Shown here: positions 8,697 to 20,069 of the stretch, in pieces
How positions within the stretch are numbered: the stretch's first letter is position 1
How the letters are laid out: every line of letters begins with the position of its first letter
Source: Arthrobacter silviterrae
GTDB lineage: Bacteria > Actinomycetota > Actinomycetes > Actinomycetales > Micrococcaceae
Assembly (NCBI RefSeq): GCF_011045165.1
Contig: NZ_JAAKZI010000001.1
Coordinates: 248,001-312,000 of the forward strand
Length of the DNA: 64,000 nt
Reading direction: 5' to 3'
Notes under the pieces: model-generated
Seen by the model: the letters and a program-made list of their open reading frames with translations, nothing else
What the model was told of the DNA's origin: nothing
The model's database searches: none
Made by a program: the position numbers and the translations under genes

Positions 8697-9164
8697 TCAG
8701 GGCCGGGTGTATTCGGAGCCGTTGGAGTTTCGCGTCAGCAGGCCGTGGTCCACCAGGGCGCGGCGAAGCGTCGGGATGTCAGCCGTGACGGTTCGCAGCA
8801 GCAAGTTGATGTCCCGTTCGGCGAGTACCTCCCCTGCCGGGACCAGCCGCTCCGCCAGCTGTTCGAGTATCTGGAGTCGTACGGCAGGGTTTACCGGCAG
8901 GTGGGTCAACCGGCCGCCGTCGAAATACTTGTCACTGCCCTCTGGCTTGGGTTTCGTGTTCGCGGCCAGGACGGCGGCCAGCGCGCCGGGAACCGGCTCG
9001 AACGTGTCCTCCGCCAGCAGCCCCACCTGGACCAGCCGCCGCAGCTCCTTTTCCGAGGCCACATCTCCGATGCCCAGCACCCGCGTTGCGTACACCTTCA
9101 TTAGCTGGTCGTTGGCCAGCGCCGCGACCACGGGCTGCCACGGCGTGCCGCTTTGGCCCGTCAC
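8697..9164 (-). CDS. DUF2087-domain protein, probable HTH regulator
   Basis: A 155-aa protein with a C-terminal DUF2087-type module (about residues 85-153: LPVNPAVRLQILEQLAE, then AERDINLLLRTVTADIPTLRR and LVDHGLLTRNSNGSEYTR). The N-terminal half resembles an ArsR-like winged helix (ALANDQLMKVYATRVLG). I chose the GTG at 9164 because it overlaps the stop of the upstream VOC gene as GTGA; a longer ATG reading lies wholly inside that gene. Such proteins are usually annotated as transcriptional regulators. Coupling to the VOC protein suggests a shared role, not known further. Confidence 0.75.
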   Translation of the reverse strand: MTGQSGTPWQPVVAALANDQLMKVYATRVLGIGDVASEKELRRLVQVGLLAEDTFEPVPGALAAVLAANTKPKPEGSDKYFDGGRLTHLPVNPAVRLQILEQLAERLVPAGEVLAERDINLLLRTVTADIPTLRRALVDHGLLTRNSNGSEYTRP

Positions 9165-9574
9165 GGCTGCCCACCAGCCGGGACATTGCACACCAGCTGC
9201 CACACGTACCCGTCAGGGTCGGTGACCGTTCCGATGTACTGCCTGCGTCCGCTGGCGTGGTCAACGAGTTGCGGCTCCACCACCGTGCCCCCGGCGGAAC
9301 GGGCCGTTTCCAGCAGCCGGTCCACCTCGCCCGTGGACCCGATGGCGCAGCTGAGCACGCCGTCGCTGCGGCCGGCAGCCGAACCAGGCACCAGCCCCGT
9401 GTTCCGGGCAAAATCCTCCGGCTGGGCCAGGAACAACGTCAGCCCGGGCAGTTCAAGGCACACCAGGCCCAGCATCAGCCGGGCGTCCGCCATGCCCAGC
9501 CCGTCCCGGTAAAAGGCCAGCGAGCGGGCCGCATCCGCCACCACCCGCGAAAGCACCACACCGTCAGTTTCCAT
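9161..9574 (-). CDS. VOC-superfamily (glyoxalase-like) protein
   Basis: A 137-aa glyoxalase/bleomycin-resistance/dioxygenase-fold protein with two beta-alpha-beta-beta-beta modules. Markers are ARSLAFYRDGLGM at the start of module one and GTVTDPDGYVWQLVCN at the end of module two, where family members place a metal ligand. The function could be isomerase, lyase or resistance-type binding, and the sequence does not decide. It is the first gene of a two-gene operon with the DUF2087 protein (4-base overlap). Confidence 0.82.
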   Translation of the reverse strand: METDGVVLSRVVADAARSLAFYRDGLGMADARLMLGLVCLELPGLTLFLAQPEDFARNTGLVPGSAAGRSDGVLSCAIGSTGEVDRLLETARSAGGTVVEPQLVDHASGRRQYIGTVTDPDGYVWQLVCNVPAGGQP

Positions 9575-9612
9575 CGTCGCAATCCTTTCATCCTGGTCAT
9601 TGGCGCCGTCAC

Positions 9613-9705
9613 CTGGGTCTCGACAGGCTCGACCACCGGGACATGCTCGACCACCTGGGTCTCGACAGGCTCGACCACCGGGGTTTCGACAAGCTCGACC
9701 ACCGG
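9613..9705. repeat. Short tandem intergenic repeats, TCGACAGGCTCGACCACC type
   Basis: Two identical 28-bp units (9613-9640 and 9655-9682), a truncated unit (9641-9654) and a diverged third unit (9683-9705), all built on TCGACAGGCTCGACCACCGG. They lie between the VOC gene and the stop of the inositol-phosphatase-like gene. Elements with this core are, to my knowledge, common intergenic repeats in Micrococcales genomes. The function is unknown. Confidence 0.8.
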
Positions 9706-9718
9706 AGCGGCCACCCGG

Positions 9719-10561
9719 TCAGTGCGACGGCGCGAAGTTGCCTTCCAGCCCCGGCACGCAGGCGCCTGTCCACACGGACAGCGCCTCGTCGCGCGAGGGA
9801 AGCCCGTTGATGGCCGGGCTGAGTTCCGGCCGGTGCACCCAGGCCCCCGCCTCCTCGGCAATCAGCGCGGCCGCCGCGAAATCATGTTCAAAAAGCCCGT
9901 ATTCCAGGTACGCATCGACCCCGCCCTCGGCCACGGCGCACAGCTCCAGGGCCGCGGAGCCCAGCCGGCGGAAATCGCCGAAGTTGTCCATGCGCCCGTT
10001 CAGCTCGGACACCAGGCGGCGCCGCACCACAGGATCGTAGGTCAGGGCCGTTGACAGCAGCGTGCCGCCCCGGGCTTCCAGCGGCCCCCGCAGCCGGCGC
10101 ACATCCTGGGCGCCGTCGGCCCGGGTTTCGTCCAGCCACGCGCCGCCGCCGCTGGAGGCAAAATACGTCCGCCGCAGGGCGGGTGCGTTGACCACGCCGG
10201 CCAGCCAGCCGCCGTCGGGCCCCATCACGGCCACCGAGGTGCAGTGGTAGGCGATGTTGCGGATAAAGTTCATGGTCCCGTCCAGCGGATCGATGCTCCA
10301 CCGGTAGCCTGACGGTTCCGCGGGCAGGGCCGGTGCCAGCTCCTCCCCCGTGATGACGTCGTGGGGGCGGGCGTCGGTGATGACGGAGCGCACGGCCCTC
10401 TCGGCGGCGAGGTCGAAGGCGGTGACCCAATCGGCGTCGGAGGACTTTTCCGTGGCCCCAAATCCCTCCGGGTCGCGCGCTGCCAACACGGCAGCCCCGG
10501 CCGCAGCCGCACGCAGCGCCACTTCCAACAGTTCATCAACGGATACGGAATGGGGTGTCAT
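9719..10561 (-). CDS. Inositol-monophosphatase-family phosphatase
   Basis: A 280-aa Mg-dependent phosphatase of the IMPase/FIG superfamily. Metal-site motifs are visible: GEE at about residue 72, SIDPLDGTMNF at about 88-98, and the third metal Asp in LFEHDFAAAALIAEEAGA at about 225 (here HD rather than the common WD). Members act on inositol-1-phosphate, histidinol phosphate, PAP or fructose-1,6-bisphosphate, and the sequence does not decide between them. Start ATG is at 10561. A repeat array lies 14 bp beyond the stop. Confidence 0.88.
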   Translation of the reverse strand: MTPHSVSVDELLEVALRAAAAGAAVLAARDPEGFGATEKSSDADWVTAFDLAAERAVRSVITDARPHDVITGEELAPALPAEPSGYRWSIDPLDGTMNFIRNIAYHCTSVAVMGPDGGWLAGVVNAPALRRTYFASSGGGAWLDETRADGAQDVRRLRGPLEARGGTLLSTALTYDPVVRRRLVSELNGRMDNFGDFRRLGSAALELCAVAEGGVDAYLEYGLFEHDFAAAALIAEEAGAWVHRPELSPAINGLPSRDEALSVWTGACVPGLEGNFAPSH

Positions 10562-10961
10562 GGCTGTCCTTCGCTGGGTCCAGGCGTGAAGCGTTCCACG
10601 AATCTTGGGGTTTCTCCACGCGGCACGTTTCCGCCTCCACTCTACGGGGTGCCGGGCTGCACGGCCGGAATGTCACCGGCAAAAAATTTGTCGGATGTAA
10701 GGCCGGGCTCCACGGCACGGCTCCCCTCAACCCGAACCGCTCGGCGCCGGCACCGGCACCGGCACCGCCCGCCCGCACAAAATAAGATGCAGCCTGGAAA
10801 TTTGGACGCACGGCGACACAAAGTGGGCCCGGCAGAGGAATGTAGGGAACTTCGTAGACATCGGATGTTATGCATGCCAAACTGTTTTCGAGTTGCGCAA
10901 CTCAAGTCTCTTGCGGGTTTGCGCCGTCAAACATCCGATCAATGTAGCTCAGGAGTTGTTC
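10562..10961. other. 400-bp non-coding region upstream of the GH95 gene
   Basis: No convincing gene. It holds a short CGGCAC tandem repeat (around 10744-10768), a perfect 14-bp palindrome at 10890-10903, a flanking pair of 10-bp inverted repeats (10860-10869 and 10930-10939), and a good ribosome-binding site (AGGAG, 10951-10955) for the gene at 10962. It probably contains promoters for the divergent phosphatase and glycosidase genes. Confidence 0.6.
10890..10903. promoter_or_regulatory. Putative LacI-type operator
   Basis: GAGTTGCGCAACTC is a perfect 14-bp palindrome with a central CG, the form of many LacI-family operators that control carbohydrate genes. It lies 58 bp upstream of the GH95 start. 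No LacI-type gene is in the window, so the regulator would be encoded elsewhere. Confidence 0.5.
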
Positions 10962-13900
10962 ATGACTTTCCCCCAACCCGACCGTCGCCAGATCCTCAAG
11001 CTGGGCGGCGCCCTGGCACTGACACCCCTCCTCACCCAGTTCCTGGCCCGGTCCGCCTCGGCCACGCCGACAGCGATGCCGACAGCAGTGCCGGCCGCCG
11101 TGCTGGCTCCCCATCCCGCCCTCTCCAAGCAGGCGCTGTGGTACCAGCTCCCTGCCACCGACTGGCAGTCCGGTGCCCTGCCCGTGGGCAACGGCCGGCT
11201 CGGCGCCATGTTTTTCGGCGACCCGTCCCGGGACAGGATCCAGTTCAACGAGCAAAGCCTGTGGGGCGGGGTGAACAACTACGACAACGCCCTGGCCGGG
11301 CTCGACGACGAAGCCTACGACACCTCCGTGACCGGTTTCGGCTCCTACCGCACCTTCGGCGACGTGGTGGTCACCTTCGCCGAACAGCCCGTGGTCACGG
11401 CGCCCGGAGGCCCCTACAACAACTCGTCCTCCGAAACATTCACTGCGACGATTGACGGGAACCCGGCCACCAAGTGGTGCATCGACGGCCCGCCCGCCAC
11501 GGTGACCTGGCAGGTCAGGCTGCCCTCCGCCGTCGCGGTTTCCAAGTACACCCTCACCAGCGCCAACGACGTCCCTGCGCGCGATCCCCAGCAGTGGACC
11601 CTCTCCGCCTCCAACGACGGCACGCAGTGGACCGCGCTGGACAGCCGCACCCTGCCCGCGCCGTTCGAGAGCCGCTTCCTGGCGAAGGACTTCACCGCCG
11701 CCAACACGGCTGCGTACAGCTGGTACAAGTTCGACTTCACCCCGAAGGCCGGCGTCAGCCACTTCCAGGTCGCGGAGATCGTCCTGGGCGGCGTCAGCTT
11801 CGGCGGCCAGTCCGCGCTCTACCTCTCCTCCCCCTCCGGCCAGGCCGACGGCGACGGCAGCGGCGCCGACATCATGCGCACGCTTGACGGAAGCACCGCG
11901 ACGGCGTGGGTGGCACCCCAGCCGGCTGCCGGCGTCGTCTGGCAGGCAGACCTTGGCACGGGCAGGGTGCTTACTTCCTACTCGCTCACCTCGGCCGCGG
12001 ACACCCCTGCCGAAGACCCCACGGCGTGGACCCTGGAAGGGTCCACGGACCGCCTGTCCTGGACCGTCCTGGACAGCCGGCAGCCAGGGGCGCCCTTCGC
12101 CTCGCGCGGCCAAACCCTGGCATTCACCCTCGCGGGCACCAAGGCGTACAGCTCCTACCGGCTCACCCTCCGCGGGAGCGCCGCCAATCTGCGCCTGTCG
12201 GGCGTGGGGCTGGCCGGCCCCGGCTTCGATTCCGGCACCGCTTCCGCCGTTGCCGAGTACAGGCGCGCCCTGGACCCGACCATCGGCGTCCATGTCACCC
12301 AGTTCGGCACCGCCGGGAACCGCGTGCTGCGCGAGGCGTTCGCCAGCCGCGCCGCTGACATCATCGTGTTCCGCTACGAAACCGAGCGGCCCGGCGGCCT
12401 CTCGGGCACCATTTCCCTGACCTCTGGCCAGGATGGCGTGGCCACCACGGCCAGCGCCGCTGCAGCCACGCTGGCCTATTCCGGCACCATGGCCAACCAG
12501 CTCAAGCACGCGGCCACCCTGCAGCTCGTGGACACGGACGGCACCCTGACGGCCGACGGCGCGTCCCTGCACATCGCCGGCGCTCACACCATGACACTGC
12601 TGCTGGACGCCCGCACCAATTACAAGCTCGACGCCGCCGCGGGCTGGCGAGGTGCCGACCCCGGGCCCGGCATCACCAAGGCTCTCGCTGCGGCCGCCGC
12701 CCGCCCCTACGCGGACCTACGTTCCGAGCACCAGGCGGACGTGGCCGCACTCATGTCCCGCGTCTCCGTCAACTGGGGGACGACGCCGGACGCCGCCGCC
12801 AAGGCCCCCACTGACCTGCGCCTGTTGGCCTACGGCGGCGGGGGCGAGGACCCTTCGCTGGAACAAACCATGTTCACCTACGGCCGCTACCTGCTCATCG
12901 GCTCCTCGCGCCCCGGCGGGCTTCCGGCAAACCTGCAGGGGCTGTGGAATGACAGCAACTCCCCCGCCTGGGCATCGGACTACCACACCAACATCAACAT
13001 CCAGATGAATTACTGGGGCGCGGAAACCACCAACCTTTCCGAGTCGCACCAGCCCCTCATCGACTTCATCGGCCAGGTGGCCGTGCCTTCGCGGCTTGCA
13101 ACGCGGAACGCCTTCGGCAGGGACACCCGCGGCTGGACGGCCCGGACCAGCCAGAGCATTTTTGGCGGCAACTCCTGGGAGTGGAACACCGTGGCCAGCG
13201 CCTGGTACGGACAGCACGTCTACGAGCACTGGGCCTTCACCCAGGACGGGGACTACCTCCGGTCCACCGCGCTGCCCATGCTCAAGGAAATCTGCCAGTT
13301 CTGGGAGGACCGCCTGGTGCCCGACTCCAACGGGCTGCTGGAATCCCCCAACGGCTGGTCACCCGAGCACGGCCCGCGCGAAAACGGGGTCATGTACGAC
13401 CAGCAGATCATCTGGGACCTGTTCCAGAACTACCTCGACTGTGAGGATGCCGCCAAGGACGACGCCGGCTACCGGGCCAGGGTGGCCTCCCTCCAGTCCC
13501 GGCTGGCCCCCAACAAGATCGGCAGGTGGGGCCAGCTGCAGGAATGGCAGGAGGACATGGATGATCCGAAGGACATCCACCGGCACACCTCGCACCTCTT
13601 CGCGGTGTACCCGGGCCGGCAGATCACCCCGGCGGGTTCCCCCGAATTCGCCGCCGCCGCCCTGGTCTCACTGAAGGCCCGCTGCGGCGAGCAGGACGGC
13701 GTGCCGTTCACCGAGGCCACCGTTTCCGGCGACAGCCGCCGCTCCTGGACGTGGCCGTGGCGGGCTGCACTGTTTGCCCGGCTGGGCGAGGCCGAGCACG
13801 CCCGCCTCATGCTGCGCGGGCTGCTGCGCTTCAACACCCTGCCCAACCTGTTCTGCAACCACCCGCCGTTCCAGATGGACGGGAACTTCGGCATCACGGG

Positions 13901-14177
13901 CGCCGTGGCGGAGATGCTGGTCCAAAGCCACACCGGCACCATCCACCTGCTGCCGGCACTTCCGGCAGCGTGGAAGGACGGCTCCTTCACGGGCCTGCGC
14001 GCGCGGGGCGGCTACGAGGTCAGCTGCACGTGGGCCGGCGGCAAGGTCACCTCGGTGACGGTGGTGGGCGACAGGTCCCCGAACCAGGGCAACATCACGG
14101 TCCGGATGAACGGGCAGGACTACAAGGTCAAGCCCACCCAGCCCGGGCACCAGCTCAAGCCCTTCTCGCCCAGCTAA
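10962..14177 (+). CDS. Secreted GH95-type alpha-L-fucosidase-like glycosidase with two inserted discoidin-like domains
   Basis: A 1071-aa exported glycosidase. The ATG at 10962 (AGGAG 6 nt upstream) gives a Tat signal, [14 protein letters not shown], then an Ala-rich cleavage region. GH95 signatures are [15 protein letters not shown] (about residue 75), [13 protein letters not shown] (about 660), [28 protein letters not shown] (about 800) and [15 protein letters not shown]. The GH95 N-terminal beta-sandwich is split. After FGDVVVTF (about 140) come two F5/8C-like domains (about 145-275 and 276-420), and the fold resumes at [15 protein letters not shown] (about 428). The family cleaves alpha-L-fucosides or alpha-L-galactosides, so this is probably an extracellular glycan hydrolase with built-in carbohydrate-binding modules. 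The exact sugar is not known. Confidence 0.85.
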   Translation: MTFPQPDRRQILKLGGALALTPLLTQFLARSASATPTAMPTAVPAAVLAPHPALSKQALWYQLPATDWQSGALPVGNGRLGAMFFGDPSRDRIQFNEQSLWGGVNNYDNALAGLDDEAYDTSVTGFGSYRTFGDVVVTFAEQPVVTAPGGPYNNSSSETFTATIDGNPATKWCIDGPPATVTWQVRLPSAVAVSKYTLTSANDVPARDPQQWTLSASNDGTQWTALDSRTLPAPFESRFLAKDFTAANTAAYSWYKFDFTPKAGVSHFQVAEIVLGGVSFGGQSALYLSSPSGQADGDGSGADIMRTLDGSTATAWVAPQPAAGVVWQADLGTGRVLTSYSLTSAADTPAEDPTAWTLEGSTDRLSWTVLDSRQPGAPFASRGQTLAFTLAGTKAYSSYRLTLRGSAANLRLSGVGLAGPGFDSGTASAVAEYRRALDPTIGVHVTQFGTAGNRVLREAFASRAADIIVFRYETERPGGLSGTISLTSGQDGVATTASAAAATLAYSGTMANQLKHAATLQLVDTDGTLTADGASLHIAGAHTMTLLLDARTNYKLDAAAGWRGADPGPGITKALAAAAARPYADLRSEHQADVAALMSRVSVNWGTTPDAAAKAPTDLRLLAYGGGGEDPSLEQTMFTYGRYLLIGSSRPGGLPANLQGLWNDSNSPAWASDYHTNINIQMNYWGAETTNLSESHQPLIDFIGQVAVPSRLATRNAFGRDTRGWTARTSQSIFGGNSWEWNTVASAWYGQHVYEHWAFTQDGDYLRSTALPMLKEICQFWEDRLVPDSNGLLESPNGWSPEHGPRENGVMYDQQIIWDLFQNYLDCEDAAKDDAGYRARVASLQSRLAPNKIGRWGQLQEWQEDMDDPKDIHRHTSHLFAVYPGRQITPAGSPEFAAAALVSLKARCGEQDGVPFTEATVSGDSRRSWTWPWRAALFARLGEAEHARLMLRGLLRFNTLPNLFCNHPPFQMDGNFGITGAVAEMLVQSHTGTIHLLPALPAAWKDGSFTGLRARGGYEVSCTWAGGKVTSVTVVGDRSPNQGNITVRMNGQDYKVKPTQPGHQLKPFSPS

Positions 14178-14190
14178 CGGGGCAGGCCGG

Positions 14191-16611
<2,421 letters not shown>

Positions 16612-16709
16612 TCACACTGGCTCCCCCGGCGCGCGGGCCTTCGAGTAGCGTTGAAGGCGTTGCCTCAACGACGAGGCAGCCGGAAGACAATCAAAGGAAG
16701 CAACGGCGC

Positions 16710-16904
16710 ATGAGCTTTGAATCGCACTCCATGACCCTCAAGATCTGGGACCACTCCACCATGGAGCCCACCTTGGAATCTGCCATTACCCACATCTCCG
16801 CCCGGGCCAACGCCCCGAAGGAACATGTCAGGGTGGTCCGCAGCGGACCGAACATGTTCACGGTCAGCGTGGGCGAGGAATCACATGCGGGTTTCACCGT
16901 TTAA
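16710..16904 (+). CDS. Conserved small hypothetical protein
   Basis: A 64-aa protein from the ATG at 16710, with AAGGAAG about 9 nt upstream, and a strong terminator 18 bp after the stop. Both signals support a real monocistronic gene. The sequence (MTLKIWDHSTMEPTLESAI, then ARANAPKEHVRVVRSG) has no recognised domain, signal or membrane segment, and looks like a small soluble alpha/beta protein. Function unknown. Confidence 0.7.
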   Translation: MSFESHSMTLKIWDHSTMEPTLESAITHISARANAPKEHVRVVRSGPNMFTVSVGEESHAGFTV

Positions 16905-16922
16905 TCCCGCTGCCCAACGAAT

Positions 16923-16954
16923 GCCGTCGCAACTCCATGTTGCGGCGGCTTTTT
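16923..16954 (+). terminator. Intrinsic terminator after the 64-aa gene
   Basis: An 11-bp stem, GCCGTCGCAAC (16923-16933) with GTTGCGGCGGC (16939-16949) containing one G-U pair, a 5-nt TCCAT loop, and a run of T from 16950. This is the clearest textbook Rho-independent terminator in the window. Confidence 0.9.
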
Positions 16955-17014
16955 CGTCACCGAGCAGCAACGGCTGAAAGGCACAGTGTCCGAAATGGGA
17001 CCTTTGAACGGTTG

Positions 17015-17305
17015 CTAGTGGGGGCGGTGGTCCTTGCCGTCCAGCCACAACTCCGTGGACTCATCACGGTGCGTTCCGTCCGTGCCGACGCGCTTTTCGC
17101 TGATGGTTGGCCCGTTTTTGACGACATGCACAATGGCCATTGCATGGCCCCTTCCGAGTCCGTATTCCTCATTCAGCCAGTCAATGATTGCTCCGGCCCG
17201 CACCGGCGGTTCGGACAGCCCGCGCTCGTGTAACAAGGTGAGGAGTTCGCGCGGCGTGAGGCCGGTTTTTGATTCGATGGTGTCGAGGTATGCCTGGAAG
17301 GACAT
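17015..17305 (-). CDS. DUF4287-domain protein
   Basis: A 96-aa protein with the DUF4287 pattern: MSFQAYLDTIESKTGLTP at the start and AIIDWLNEEYGLGRGHAMAI in the middle. AAGGAG lies 9 nt before the ATG at 17305. The family is small, soluble and functionally uncharacterised, though often found beside DUF1801/AHSA1-type stress proteins. It is divergent from the TetR gene and probably shares its palindromic control region. Confidence 0.82.
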   Translation of the reverse strand: MSFQAYLDTIESKTGLTPRELLTLLHERGLSEPPVRAGAIIDWLNEEYGLGRGHAMAIVHVVKNGPTISEKRVGTDGTHRDESTELWLDGKDHRPH

Positions 17306-17368
17306 TATTTCCGTCTCCTTGAACTTGGCCTGCTAGTGAGGTGATAGACGTCACTGTATCCAAATGGT

Positions 17369-17378
17369 ACGGTACCGT
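17369..17378. promoter_or_regulatory. Putative TetR-family operator
   Basis: ACGGTACCGT is a perfect 10-bp palindrome in the 93-bp divergent gap between the DUF4287 and TetR genes, 20 bp before the TetR start. The position suits autoregulation of the TetR-cupin operon and possibly of the divergent gene. Confidence 0.5.
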
Positions 17379-17398
17379 CTAGTACTAAGGAGGCTTGG

Positions 17399-18067
17399 AT
17401 GGAGTCCGCCAGCGGGACCGGAAGGCGTAGTGAGGAAAAGCGCCAGGCCATCCTCGACGCCGCCCGCAGGGTGTTCACAGCCAATGGATATTTGGGGACC
17501 ACCACCGATCAGCTTGCAGCGGCAGCCTCGGTGTCCAAACAAACACTCTACAAGTACTTCCATGACAAGGAAGGCCTGTTCACTGCCCTGATCACCACAG
17601 TGAGCGACCGGATACACGATCCGTTTCAAGAACTCACTGCTGCAATGGGCACTGCCCCGGATTCCGAAGCCGCCGTCAGGATCCTGGCGGAACAATTCGC
17701 GCACTCCATCATGTCCGCACAGGTACAGCAAATCCGGCGGCTGGTCATTGCCGAAGCTGCCCGATTCCCGGACTTGGGACGGCTTTACTGGCAACGCGGA
17801 TTCGAAAGGGTCCTGGCGTCGGTCGCCGCTTGCCTGCGGGTATTGGCCGAGCGCCAACTGCTGGCAATCGCCGACCCCGCCGTCGCTGCGCAGCACCTTG
17901 CCGGAATATTGCTGTGGATCCCCAGCAACAGGGTCATGTTCTGCGGTATCCCCGATCAATTCGAAGCGGAGACCGAGTTGAAGGAGGTTATCGAACTGGG
18001 GGTCAAGGCTTTCATCTCGGCATACCGCTTTGAAATAACGGAGATACAAAATGCTCAACAAGGTTAA
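17399..18067 (+). CDS. TetR-family transcriptional regulator
   Basis: A 222-aa regulator preceded by AAGGAGG. The N-terminal HTH is classic: KRQAILDAARRVFTANGY, then SVSKQTLYKYFHDKEGLF (residues about 15-65). The C-terminal ligand domain resembles the AcrR/TetR_C-type group (QIRRLVIAEAARFPDLGRLYW). It overlaps the downstream cupin gene by 17 bp, so the two are co-expressed. Ligand unknown. Likely autoregulated through the palindrome at 17369-17378. Confidence 0.93.
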   Translation: MESASGTGRRSEEKRQAILDAARRVFTANGYLGTTTDQLAAAASVSKQTLYKYFHDKEGLFTALITTVSDRIHDPFQELTAAMGTAPDSEAAVRILAEQFAHSIMSAQVQQIRRLVIAEAARFPDLGRLYWQRGFERVLASVAACLRVLAERQLLAIADPAVAAQHLAGILLWIPSNRVMFCGIPDQFEAETELKEVIELGVKAFISAYRFEITEIQNAQQG

Positions 18068-18392
18068 GGCAAGTGAACTCGTCATCGGCTCCGGGCGCAC
18101 CGCCAAATTCGAAGGCCAAGGATACGGATCCGGAGTTTCCTTCTTCCTGGTCGACAACGACCCTGGCCAGGGACCGGATCTCCATCGCCATCCCTACAGC
18201 GAGACCTGGGTGGTTCTCGAAGGGACGGCGGTGGTCACCGCGGACGGGACGGACACCCTTGCGGAAGAAGGCGACATCCTCATTGTCGAAGGTGGGACGC
18301 CCCACCGATTCCGCGCCACAGGTGCGGGCAGGCTGCGCATGATGTGCATTCACGCGTCGCCGGTGTTCCTCCAGGAGAACCTCGGCTCGTGA
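18051..18392 (+). CDS. Small cupin-domain protein
   Basis: A 113-aa single cupin. Motif 1 is DLHRHPYSETWVVLEG (two His and the Glu metal ligands) and motif 2 is EGDILIVEGGTPHRF (third His). The metal site is complete. Small cupins of this kind bind ligands or act as dioxygenases or isomerases, and no substrate is evident. The start lies inside the TetR gene (17-bp overlap), so it is translationally coupled and probably under TetR control. Confidence 0.88.
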   Translation: MLNKVKASELVIGSGRTAKFEGQGYGSGVSFFLVDNDPGQGPDLHRHPYSETWVVLEGTAVVTADGTDTLAEEGDILIVEGGTPHRFRATGAGRLRMMCIHASPVFLQENLGS

Positions 18393-18426
18393 AGAACTTC
18401 CAGGCCGGGCCGGGCCATACGTGGGT

Positions 18427-19407
18427 TCAACCTGCCAGCGAACCCTGGAGCCACGCAAGTATGGTGTCGACACTTTCGGGGTCGAGCCGCGTGCCGGCGT
18501 CGTTATAGCCATTGCCCGGCGACGCGGCGACTTCGGCAGGGGTGCGGTGGTCTTCCTTGAACACGTGGTTGGCGTTGGCAGGGAAGGCAAATGTCACGTT
18601 CGCCATGCCGGCGGCAGCTTCCCGGAGGGGGCCGCCGTCGTCCTTGGCATCAATCTGCACGTCCCGCCGGCCGATCAGGACCAGCGTGGGAATCCGGACC
18701 TTGGCCAGCGCGTCGGTGGCGGATTCGTTCCACAGCTCGCGGGCCAATGGCAGGTTCGCCGGCGTCTCGAAGCTGGCAAGGACCATCTTGACGCTGTCGG
18801 GAAGGGCGGGATCGGGAGCCATGGGCTGCCCGGCCGAGTAGCGTGCCGCAGCCTCCTCCACCTTCCCCATCAGCTCAGTGCCGCCGGGGATCTGGGCGGA
18901 TTGGAGCGCCAGCTGGGACAGCAGCACTGCCTGGACCGGGCGTCCGGGCGGCGCGGCGAGGACGATCGCGGCGAACGGGACGGCCTGGGTGCTGGTGGCA
19001 TAGTGGAGCACGTGGAGGCTGCCCTCGCTGTTGCCGAAACCGGCAATCCGGGCGGGGTCCACGAAATCCTGGCCGGCGAGCACCTGGACGGCGGAAACCA
19101 GTTCGTCCAGGTGCGACTGCATGCTCAGTTTCCCGATGAGCTTGGGGACATTCTCCATCGCGTGCGGGCCGGACACCCGCTTGTCGTAGCGCAGCGAAGC
19201 GATCCCGGCATTGGCGAGCGCCTCCGCGAAGAGCCGCCCGCTGCCGTTGCTGCCGGGGAGCATCGGGGAGCACCAGTCCCGGTCCGTGGGTCCGCTGCCG
19301 GCGACAAGGACCACCGCCGGGACTGGCCCCTCGCCGTCGGGTTTCACCACCGTGCCTTCCATGGTGATGCCGTCAAGCTGCCAGGACACCTCTTGGGAAA
19401 TTGCCAT
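18427..19407 (-). CDS. Alpha/beta-hydrolase (dienelactone-hydrolase/esterase type)
   Basis: A 326-aa hydrolase starting at the ATG at 19407 (MAISQEVSWQLDG); a longer reading to 19458 adds 17 unconvincing residues. The oxyanion region VVLVAGSGPTDRDW, the nucleophile elbow GFGNSEGS (Ser about residue 128), an acid in LVLIGRRDVQIDA and a His in FPANANHVFKED are all present. The overall form resembles the YdhC/Est-type acyl esterases that begin with GSGP.xRD. It is cytoplasmic, with no signal peptide. Substrate unknown. Confidence 0.85.
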   Translation of the reverse strand: MAISQEVSWQLDGITMEGTVVKPDGEGPVPAVVLVAGSGPTDRDWCSPMLPGSNGSGRLFAEALANAGIASLRYDKRVSGPHAMENVPKLIGKLSMQSHLDELVSAVQVLAGQDFVDPARIAGFGNSEGSLHVLHYATSTQAVPFAAIVLAAPPGRPVQAVLLSQLALQSAQIPGGTELMGKVEEAAARYSAGQPMAPDPALPDSVKMVLASFETPANLPLARELWNESATDALAKVRIPTLVLIGRRDVQIDAKDDGGPLREAAAGMANVTFAFPANANHVFKEDHRTPAEVAASPGNGYNDAGTRLDPESVDTILAWLQGSLAG

Positions 19408-19490
19408 GCCGCCAGTCTCACAGCGAATGGCTGCCCGGGCAAGGCGGGGCAGGACCACTTTCCGTACGGGAGCTGCCGGATGGTTGGTGG

Positions 19491-20009
19491 TTAGTGGGTG
19501 TCGATCCAGTAGCGGCGCTTGCCGTTGCGGCTGTCTTCGTAGACGCCGCCGTTCTTTTCAATGGTTGCCCGCGAACCGGCGTTGTCCTCGTCGCAGGTGA
19601 GCAGCACCCGCTTCAGGCCCAGCGCCTGGGCGATGGGCAGCGAGTCCTTGAGCGCCTGGGCGGCGTGTCCGCGGCGGCGTGCCGAGGGCCGCACGCTGTA
19701 GCCGATGTTCCCGCCCTCGTTGAGGAGGAATTCGTTGAGTTCGTGGCGGATGGCCAGGGATCCCAGGACGGTGCCGCCGTCGGCGATCCAGAGGTAGGTG
19801 CACGGCACATAGCCGGCTTTCCGGGGTGTTTCCGGCAGCGCGTCGGCAATGAGCTGGTCCACGAACCTGGCGAACTCCTCGGGATCCCGCAGCTTTTCCA
19901 GCGGCCAGTCCTCGCCGCCGCCGCCGTCCCTGTGGGCGCCCGCAAATTCCTCGGCGCCCTCCAACCAGGACGTGTGCAGGCGTGGGTCAGGTGTGATGAG
20001 TGTGGCCAT
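19491..20009 (-). CDS. GNAT-family N-acetyltransferase
   Basis: A 172-aa GNAT protein. The acetyl-CoA loop is seen in IGYSVRPSARRRGHAAQAL (R/Q-x-x-G-x-G/A type), followed by LPIAQALGLKRVLLTCDEDN, where the conserved Asn caps the cofactor site, and ATIEKNGGVYED, typical of the C-terminal strand pair. The closest general type is an uncharacterised small-molecule acetyltransferase of the YitI/RimJ style. It is divergent from the 75-aa gene across a 60-bp gap. Confidence 0.88.
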   Translation of the reverse strand: MATLITPDPRLHTSWLEGAEEFAGAHRDGGGGEDWPLEKLRDPEEFARFVDQLIADALPETPRKAGYVPCTYLWIADGGTVLGSLAIRHELNEFLLNEGGNIGYSVRPSARRRGHAAQALKDSLPIAQALGLKRVLLTCDEDNAGSRATIEKNGGVYEDSRNGKRRYWIDTH

Positions 20010-20069
20010 TACAAAATCGTATCCGAGAGTCCGGCTGACATCCCCCGTGGCCGGTGCCAGACTGGGGGG

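Noticed and set aside
10744-10768. CGGCAC tandem repeat, considered as a regulatory array
   Set aside because: Only about four short units, with some variation; too small and GC-biased to separate from background.
10902-12587. 561-aa minus-strand reading opposite GH95
   Set aside because: Gly/Val/Arg-rich antisense frame without any domain. The plus strand carries a Tat signal and GH95 motifs.
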